From: Clostridiales bacterium
GTDB lineage: Bacteria > Bacillota > Clostridia > Saccharofermentanales > DTU023
Direction of reading: 5' to 3'
Length of the DNA stretch: 12,461 nt
NCBI GenBank assembly: GCA_004556455.1
Contig: SFGY01000031.1
Location: forward strand, 1-12,461
How positions within the stretch are numbered: the first letter of the stretch is position 1; each line of letters starts with the position of its first letter. Shown in pieces: positions 7,778 through 12,461 of the stretch. The notes beneath the pieces were generated by a model. That model saw only the letters and a list, made by a program, of their open reading frames with translations, was not told the origin of the DNA and made no database searches. Position numbers and translations under genes: made by a program.

Positions 7778-8593
7778 ATGTCAGAAAATAAGCGGCAGGC
7801 CATAAGATCTATCCTCTCGCAAATCCTCGTCCTCGGCTTTTTAGGCGCTCTGCTGATCTTTATTTTTCTAAGACGTCAGCTTTTCCTGAGACTGGGTCCT
7901 CTAAGTTTTCTGCGTCTGCTCCTGCCCCTGGCCTTTGTCCTTTACATCTGGCTGCTGGTGCTGGGAGCCAAGAGCATTTTTGGTAAATACTTTCTCAAAC
8001 GCTACGACCCCGGCGATGCGGAAAGCGTCCGTGAACTGGGAAAAATTGCCCGCTATCGCCTGCAGGGCAACCACAACGGCATCGTCGCCGAACCCTCGAC
8101 CCTCTTAAAACGTTTTGAAAAGCAGCTCCTCGCGACAGGCGCAAGAGAAGTGTCGCGGCGCTCCTTTGGCATTGTTTACGAACGGCCTGCAAGCTCCGGC
8201 ATTTCTTCCATGAGAGGCCGTGTCGAGCGGGTTATTTTACTCTACCGGCCTATCCTAAACGTGCTCATCGAAGATCGCCTGATCAGCGAAGCCGCAGACT
8301 ACATTCAAGACAGGAAAAATGTCGCAGTGCGGCGCAATCTGATTCTGCTCATGAGCGATATGGAAAACGACGTAGAGATGCTTTCCTCTGCTGCAGGCGT
8401 TGTTAATACGCTCTCCCGTCTGGATTCTAAAACGCTGCTCGTGCCTTTCCTTCTGGATATTTACCACGGCCGCCTTTTTTATCCACAGGATCTCTCCATG
8501 CTGAGCCTCTCTGATCGCAGCTATTACCGCAGCACTCAGCGCAAAATTGCGGAAATATACAGCCGAAGCAGTCGCAAAAACCTTCCGTCTTAG
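7778..8593 (+). CDS. Unrecognised two-helix membrane protein
   Basis: 271 residues; I do not recognise a family. Two hydrophobic segments (about 12-31 and 44-63) separated by an Arg-rich hinge (RRQ at 32-34) form a hairpin, followed by a soluble, presumably cytoplasmic domain of about 205 residues. This domain contains a basic region (about 125-150), then a predicted alpha-helical stretch (about 160-210) and a Ser/Arg-rich end. No Cys, metal or nucleotide motif is apparent. AGGAG (7764-7768) lies nine bases before the ATG and overlaps the end of the AlaX gene, so it belongs to the same operon and is its last gene. The gene has ordinary codon use compared with its neighbours. A structural or scaffold role at the membrane is possible but unsupported. 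Confidence 0.8.
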   Translation: MSENKRQAIRSILSQILVLGFLGALLIFIFLRRQLFLRLGPLSFLRLLLPLAFVLYIWLLVLGAKSIFGKYFLKRYDPGDAESVRELGKIARYRLQGNHNGIVAEPSTLLKRFEKQLLATGAREVSRRSFGIVYERPASSGISSMRGRVERVILLYRPILNVLIEDRLISEAADYIQDRKNVAVRRNLILLMSDMENDVEMLSSAAGVVNTLSRLDSKTLLVPFLLDIYHGRLFYPQDLSMLSLSDRSYYRSTQRKIAEIYSRSSRKNLPS

Positions 8594-8620
8594 ATTCAGA
8601 TCTTTCATTCTGTGGGAACT

Positions 8621-8655
8621 GATGATTCTTTGGCATGCCCAAAGGACGAATCGTC
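8621..8655. terminator. Imperfect hairpin after the six-gene cluster, no T-tract
   Basis: GATGATTC (8621-8628) pairs with GAATCGTC (8648-8655), with one G-T wobble; TTTGG pairs with CCAAA inside, around the palindromic loop CATGC. A four-base bulge (GGAC) interrupts the right arm. It is the first structure after the last gene and may end or stabilise the transcript, but no T-run follows on either side, so intrinsic termination is doubtful. Confidence 0.4.
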
Positions 8656-8680
8656 AAGACTATGAAACTGGCGTATTCTG

Positions 8681-8716
8681 AAGCCATCACATCGCTGCTA
8701 CAGGTGATCAGGGCTT
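8681..8716. repeat. Second imperfect inverted repeat upstream of liv promoter
   Basis: AAGCC and ATCAC (8681-8690) pair with GTGAT (8704-8708) and GGCTT (8712-8716), with a three-base bulge and a 13-base loop. It could be part of a transcript end or an operator-like element upstream of the liv promoter. No T-tract follows. Short arms; chance pairing is possible. Confidence 0.3.
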
Positions 8717-8757
8717 TCGACGTATTGATAATACAAATATATTTATTCAAAAAAATG

Positions 8758-8786
8758 TTGACTTTATTCCACGTTTCTATTACTCT
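8758..8786 (+). promoter_or_regulatory. Probable sigma-A promoter of the liv operon
   Basis: TTGACT (8758-8763, five of six to consensus), a 17-base spacer and TACTCT (8781-8786, poor -10) in an AT-rich stretch preceded by an A-run (8749-8755). Transcription would begin near 8793, leaving a leader of about 66 bases. The weak -10 suggests activator dependence or an alternative start nearby; TATATT at 8738-8743 is another -10 candidate with no good -35. Confidence 0.45.
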
Positions 8787-8858
8787 TTTCTAAAGAGGCT
8801 TTGTTCGTTCTTTTGCAAGCGGATCGATCAAAGCTCAAATATGTTGGGAGGAACCGCT

Positions 8859-10046
8859 ATGAAAAAGACAGTGGCCATTCTGGTTGCACTCTGCTTTTGT
8901 CTTGGCCTGATGACGGCGTGCAGTGCATCATCTGATGATGGAAACCCAGTTGGAGACAAGATCAAGATTGGCTGGATCGGCTCTCTGACGGGGGATCAGT
9001 CGGTTTTCGGCATCTGTGAGAGAGATACCATTAAGATGTTGGTGGATGAAGCTAACGCCAACGGTGGTATTGCAGGCAAGCAAGTCGAATTCATTCCCTA
9101 CGATACGAAAGGAACGCCCGAGGAGGCCATGAACGCCGTGAACCGTCTGGTTACAAGCGATAAGGTGGTCGCTATCCTCGGCCCTAATGCTTCAGGTCTG
9201 GCCATCCCCATTGCCTCCGTTCTGGAAAAAGGCAAGGTTGCGGATATTGCCACAGTTGCCACCAACCCGAAAGTGACGGTGGATAAGGGTAAACTTAAAC
9301 CCTATAACTTCCGCGTCTGCTTTATTGACCCTTATCAGGGCGCTGTAGCTGCTCAGTATGCGTTCAAGGAGGCGGGACTTAAAAAAGCAGCCATTCTTTC
9401 CGATGTTTCTGACGAATACTCACAGGGGCTTTCCGAATACTTCAAAAAGACCTTTACGGAGCTCGGCGGTGAAGTCGTCGCTGAAGAAGCCTTCAAGACC
9501 GGCGATGTCGACTTCCGTGCCCAGCTCACTAAAATCAAGGAAAAGAACCCGGATCTGCTCTTCCTGCCTTACTTCTTCAAAGAGGTTTCGCTGACGGCCA
9601 AGCAGGCCGATGAAATCGGCATTAAAGCCACCATGATGGGCGGCGATGGCTGGACTTCAGATCAGCTCATGGAAATGGGCGGACCCTACCTGCAGAATTG
9701 CTTTATCGTTCATCACCTCAATGAAGACGATCCAAACGTTCAGGCTTTTAAGCAGCAGTTCCATGACGCCTATCCGGATAAACCGCTGCAGCTGAACGCC
9801 TACATGGGCCATGACGCTTTCGTCACCCTGAAAGCGGCCATCGAAAAGGTCAATGAGGACAATAAAAGAAAGATCACATCTGGCGCCGTTGCCAAAGCTC
9901 TGGAGGGCATTGAAGTTCAGGGTATCACAGGTAAGATCAAGATCTCGCCGGAAGACCATAACCCTCAGGGTAAAGAAGCCGCCATTATCACCATCAAAGG
10001 AGATAAATACGAATTTGTAACCCGCTACGCGGCAGACCTCAAATAA
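8859..10046 (+). CDS. livJ: Branched-chain amino acid-type ABC transporter substrate-binding lipoprotein
   Basis: 395-residue extracellular binding protein of the Peripla_BP_6 / LivJ class, the substrate-capturing part of a HAAT importer. The N-terminus has Lys2-Lys3, a hydrophobic core (5-18) and a lipobox ending at C21 (LMTAC), so it is lipid-anchored after signal peptidase II cleavage; Met at -3 is slightly unusual. The mature part begins KIKIGWIGSLTGDQSVFG, typical of the family, followed by the usual ILGPNASGLAIPIASV segment (first lobe) and the GGDGW motif in the second half. It ends in a family-typical ITIKGDKYEFV strand. Start ATG 8859 rather than 8841, as GGGAGGAA (8846-8853) lies between them. 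Substrate could be Leu/Ile/Val, another amino acid or urea-like compounds; the sequence alone does not decide. Confidence 0.93.
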   Translation: MKKTVAILVALCFCLGLMTACSASSDDGNPVGDKIKIGWIGSLTGDQSVFGICERDTIKMLVDEANANGGIAGKQVEFIPYDTKGTPEEAMNAVNRLVTSDKVVAILGPNASGLAIPIASVLEKGKVADIATVATNPKVTVDKGKLKPYNFRVCFIDPYQGAVAAQYAFKEAGLKKAAILSDVSDEYSQGLSEYFKKTFTELGGEVVAEEAFKTGDVDFRAQLTKIKEKNPDLLFLPYFFKEVSLTAKQADEIGIKATMMGGDGWTSDQLMEMGGPYLQNCFIVHHLNEDDPNVQAFKQQFHDAYPDKPLQLNAYMGHDAFVTLKAAIEKVNEDNKRKITSGAVAKALEGIEVQGITGKIKISPEDHNPQGKEAAIITIKGDKYEFVTRYAADLK

Positions 10047-10061
10047 AGGAACTCATGCTAG

Positions 10062-10092
10062 AGAAGAGGGGGGCTTATGGCCTCCCTCTTTT
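10062..10092 (+). terminator. Intercistronic terminator/attenuator between binding protein and livH
   Basis: An 11-base stem, AAGAGGGGGGC (10064-10074) with GCCTCCCTCTT (10080-10090), one G-T wobble, loop TTATG, extendable by two pairs to 10062-10092. The 3' arm runs into TCTTTT (10087-10092), a short T-tract. It lies 17 bases after the binding-protein stop and 16 before livH. Such hairpins commonly cause partial termination or protect the upstream message, so the binding protein is made in excess of the permease. The 3' arm also holds CTCCCT (10082-10087), complementary to the livH ribosome binding site AGGGAG (10097-10102). Confidence 0.7.
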
Positions 10093-10108
10093 AACAAGGG
10101 AGAACAGT

Positions 10109-10984
10109 ATGAACCAATTCCTTCAGCAGCTGATTAACGGGGTCTCAATCGGCAGCATATACGCCTTGATGGCTGTTGGCTATTCCCTCGTTTACAGTAT
10201 TATGAATTTCAGTAACTTCGCTCACGGTGGCGTGATCATGCTCTCAGCCTACATCGGCTATTACGCCGTGACGCTTCTGGGCCTGAGCTTTCTGCCGGCT
10301 CTGCTGGTGACAGCGCTCGCGGCTACAGCGATTGCCGGAATTATTGAGCGACTGGCCTATCGGCCGCTGCGCCAACGCAATGCGCCAACGCTCTATTTCA
10401 TCATCTCGGCCATGGGCATGTCGATCCTTCTGGAAAACCTCGTCATCGCCACGATCGGCCCGCAGTTCAAAACCTATCCTATCCTTTTTCAGGAGACGAC
10501 GATTAACCTGGGCAATCTGAGTGTCAGCAAACTGGATATCCTGATGCTCATTATCTCTGCCATTTCGCTCATTCTTCTCGTGCTCTTCCTCAACAAAACC
10601 CGTGCCGGTCTGGCAGTCCGGGCGGCTACGTATAATGCCCGGGCCAGTCAGCTCATGGGCGTTAACGTTGACGGAATTATCTTTCTGGTCTTTGCTCTGG
10701 GCGGCGCCCTGGCCGGGATTGCCGGAGTCTTTTTCGGCATGAAGTACACGGTATACGCACAGGCTGGCGTCATCACCAACAAGGCCTTTATCGCGGCCGT
10801 CTTCGGCGGCCTCGGCAGTCTGCCCGGGGCAATTCTCGGTTCCATCCTGCTGGGCGTCATTGAAACCTTTGTGGCTGCTGCAAAATCCCAGTTCCGTGAC
10901 CTCATCGCCTTTGTTATCCTCATCGCCGTGCTGGTTATCCGGCCCAGCGGCATCATGGGCAAAAGCAGTGAAGATAAGGCCTAG
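10109..10984 (+). CDS. livH: Branched-chain amino acid ABC transporter permease LivH
   Basis: 291-residue polytopic inner-membrane subunit of the HAAT importer. Typical LivH opening (INGVSIGSIYALMAVGYSLVY), then NFAHGG at about residues 32-38 and the coupling region FGGLGSLPGA (F232-A241) near the C-terminus, which contacts the ATPases. It pairs with LivM to form the translocation channel. I start at ATG 10109, with AAGGGAG (10096-10102) six bases upstream; in-frame ATG 10055 would put the terminator hairpin inside the gene and has no good site. The stop TAG (10982-10984) lies inside the livM ribosome binding site. Conventional length and no missing parts. Confidence 0.95.
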   Translation: MNQFLQQLINGVSIGSIYALMAVGYSLVYSIMNFSNFAHGGVIMLSAYIGYYAVTLLGLSFLPALLVTALAATAIAGIIERLAYRPLRQRNAPTLYFIISAMGMSILLENLVIATIGPQFKTYPILFQETTINLGNLSVSKLDILMLIISAISLILLVLFLNKTRAGLAVRAATYNARASQLMGVNVDGIIFLVFALGGALAGIAGVFFGMKYTVYAQAGVITNKAFIAAVFGGLGSLPGAILGSILLGVIETFVAAAKSQFRDLIAFVILIAVLVIRPSGIMGKSSEDKA

Positions 10985-10993
10985 GAGGATGCT

Positions 10994-11926
10994 ATGGAAT
11001 ATGTGTTAAATGTATTGACCCTTGCCGGCATTAACCTCATGGTGGTGCTCGGACTGGGCCTTCTGACAGGCTATACCGGACTTTTCTCCTTCGGCCACGC
11101 GGGCTTTATGCTCATCGGCGCCTATACTTCTGCCTATCTGACATATATGTGGGGCGTGCCTTTTCCGCTCGCTCTCTTGCTTGCTGGCCTGGCGGCAGGT
11201 ATCGTCAGTCTTGGTCTGGGGCGAATTACTCTGAAACTGAGAGGCGACTACTTCCTCATTGCTACTCTGGGCTTTGGCGAATCGGTTCGTCTTATTTTCG
11301 ATAATATCGATATCGAGCCGATCAACGGCGCCCGTGGCTTTTCCGGGATTGATAAAAATTCCAACTTTGTGAGCGTCTGGATCGTCTGCATTATCGGCAT
11401 TTTTGTCCTGTCACGGCTCATCCGCTCACGCTTCGGCAGAAATTTTAAAGCGATAAGAGAAGAGGAACTCGCTTCTTCTACGATCGGCATTGATGTCTTT
11501 CGGACCAAGATGCTCTCGCTTTTTGTCAGCGCAGTTTACGCCGGCATCGGCGGCTCACTCTTTGCGCATTACATGACTTTTATCAAACCGATTAACTTCG
11601 CCCTCGTCAAATCCACGGAACTGACCATCATGGCCATTATCGGGGGCCTCGGCTCCATTTCCGGGGCCGTGATCGGCGCCCTTTTGCTGACGACTCTGCC
11701 TGAAGTCCTTCGTTTTATATCAGACTGGCGTCTGGTTATTTACGGGGCGACCGTGGTCATCCTGATTATCGCCCGTCCTAAGGGAATCGCCGGCGGCAGG
11801 GAATTCAAGGACTTTAGCTGGGTGAAAAAGCTCTGCTCATACTTGCCATTTGCTGCCGCAAAAGCGGTTCCGGCTGGTGTGGCGGATGAGCCAAAAACAC
11901 GGGAGGAGGGGCGCAAAGATGGCTAA
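10994..11926 (+). CDS. livM: Branched-chain amino acid ABC transporter permease LivM
   Basis: 310-residue second membrane subunit. Recognisable by the opening TLAGINLMVVLGLGLLTGYTG, FSFGHAGFMLIGAY, LRGDYFLIATLGFGE and the coupling motif GGLGSISGA (G217-A225). About eight membrane segments, then a C-terminal cytoplasmic tail from about residue 268 that carries basic and Ala/Pro-rich residues and ends in EEGRKDG; the tail is somewhat variable in this family. AGGAGG (10983-10988) precedes the ATG by five bases. The end overlaps livG by eight bases, consistent with coupled translation and a fixed subunit ratio. Confidence 0.95.
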   Translation: MEYVLNVLTLAGINLMVVLGLGLLTGYTGLFSFGHAGFMLIGAYTSAYLTYMWGVPFPLALLLAGLAAGIVSLGLGRITLKLRGDYFLIATLGFGESVRLIFDNIDIEPINGARGFSGIDKNSNFVSVWIVCIIGIFVLSRLIRSRFGRNFKAIREEELASSTIGIDVFRTKMLSLFVSAVYAGIGGSLFAHYMTFIKPINFALVKSTELTIMAIIGGLGSISGAVIGALLLTTLPEVLRFISDWRLVIYGATVVILIIARPKGIAGGREFKDFSWVKKLCSYLPFAAAKAVPAGVADEPKTREEGRKDG

Positions 11927-12461
11927 TCTTCTGGAACTCAAAAATCTGAGCAAACAGTTCGGGGGTCTTACAGCTGTCGGCGACCTGAACCTGGCCATTG
12001 AGCCCCACGACATCTATGGGCTTATCGGACCGAACGGCGCGGGCAAGACGACGGTTTTCAACATGATTACGGCGGTCTACGCACCGACCTCCGGAGAGAT
12101 TCTCTTTGGCGGAGAACGTATTGATGGCCTGCCCTCCTTTGAGATCGCCCGCCGGGGGATCACCCGTACCTTTCAGAACATCCGTCTCTTTAAGGAAATG
12201 AGTGTTTACGAGAATGTGGTCACCGCCTGTCATCTTAGCACAACGTACACCGTGTGGGACAGCTTGATGCACAGTGCACACTATAAAAAAGGCGAAAAAC
12301 GTATCCTCGAAGAAGCCGCTCGGCTCCTTAACCGCATGGGTCTCTATGAGAGACGCGACGAAGTTGCGATGAACCTGCCCTATGGGGATCAGCGGCGCCT
12401 GGAAATTGCCCGGGCCGTCGCCCTCAAACCGCAGCTCCTGCTGCTCGACGAACCGGCTGCA
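11919..12461 (+). CDS. livG: Branched-chain amino acid ABC transporter ATPase LivG, C-terminus cut by window edge
   Basis: First 181 residues of a family of about 255. It is one of two ATPases that drive the importer; LivF normally follows and should lie just past the edge. Walker A is GPNGAGKT (G37-T44), the Q-loop TFQNIRLF (Q86), the signature LPYGDQRRLEIARA (L153 onward) and Walker B LLLLDEP (D177, E178). The signature deviates from LSGGQ, but LivG proteins usually read L-x-YGQQRRLEIAR, so only Pro154 and Asp157 are mildly unusual. The ATG overlaps livM by eight bases, with a GGGAGGAGGGG site (11901-11911) upstream. Confidence 0.95.
   Translation, partial: MANLLELKNLSKQFGGLTAVGDLNLAIEPHDIYGLIGPNGAGKTTVFNMITAVYAPTSGEILFGGERIDGLPSFEIARRGITRTFQNIRLFKEMSVYENVVTACHLSTTYTVWDSLMHSAHYKKGEKRILEEAARLLNRMGLYERRDEVAMNLPYGDQRRLEIARAVALKPQLLLLDEPAA

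Larger units (their letters stand above)
8594..8858. other. Intergenic region between the six-gene cluster and the liv operon
   Basis: 265 bases. The first half holds two imperfect hairpins (8621-8655 and 8681-8716), the second an AT-rich stretch (about 8720-8790) with the probable liv promoter, then a leader with a weak hairpin: GAGGCTTTG (8795-8803) can pair with CAAAGCTC (8829-8836) with one bulge, just before the ribosome binding site. No T-box, riboswitch or small gene that I can recognise. Confidence 0.6.

Noticed and set aside
8841..8858. Upstream ATG for the binding lipoprotein
   Set aside because: The ribosome binding site lies downstream of it, and starting at 8859 gives a normal Lys-Lys signal peptide.
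10055..10108. Upstream ATG for livH
   Set aside because: The added residues would be encoded by the terminator hairpin; homology begins at 10109, which has AAGGGAG upstream.
1..12461. CRISPR arrays, transposase genes, tRNA genes, attachment sites
   Set aside because: I saw no regularly spaced direct repeats, transposase motifs or cloverleaf-like segments while reading both strands; faint or decayed elements could escape reading by eye.

Overview
The window looks like chromosomal DNA from a moderately GC-rich member of the Bacillota, probably class Clostridia. This rests on two DUF1292 (YrzB-type) genes, strong AGGAGG-type ribosome binding sites, a CPBP-family membrane protease and a DUF2156 protein. 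The species cannot be named from the sequence. There are 12 protein genes, two of them cut by the window edges. I saw no tRNA, rRNA, CRISPR array, insertion sequence or phage gene.

Layout. Positions 1-1184 (minus strand) hold nearly all of a peptidase T gene. A 300-base divergent intergenic region separates it from an acidic DUF1292 gene (1485-1880), which has an extended -10 promoter and a strong intrinsic terminator (1922-1973). Immediately after the terminator come six tightly packed plus-strand genes (1999-8593; gaps from -11 to +13 bases). They encode a second DUF1292 protein, a DUF2156 GNAT-like protein, a CPBP intramembrane protease, a large membrane-anchored protein that resembles a divergent GH51-like glycosidase, an alanyl-tRNA editing protein (AlaX type) with an unusual linker, and a two-helix membrane protein I do not recognise. 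A 265-base gap with two imperfect hairpins and an AT-rich promoter region follows. The window ends in a branched-chain amino acid (or related) ABC importer operon: lipoprotein, LivH, LivM and the start of LivG (8859-12461).

How the genes work together. The importer operon is conventional: a lipoprotein captures the substrate, LivH/LivM form the channel, and LivG (with a LivF expected just past the edge) powers it. A terminator hairpin between the binding protein and LivH should yield more binding protein than permease. The six-gene cluster is less conventional. Two of its members belong to families linked to aminoacyl-tRNA: DUF2156 is related to the aminoacyl-tRNA-using transferase domain of lysyl-phosphatidylglycerol synthases, and AlaX deacylates mischarged tRNA. 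Three others are at the membrane. A shared cell-envelope role is possible but is inference only. Its expression probably depends on read-through of the terminator after the first DUF1292 gene, because there is almost no room for a promoter in between.
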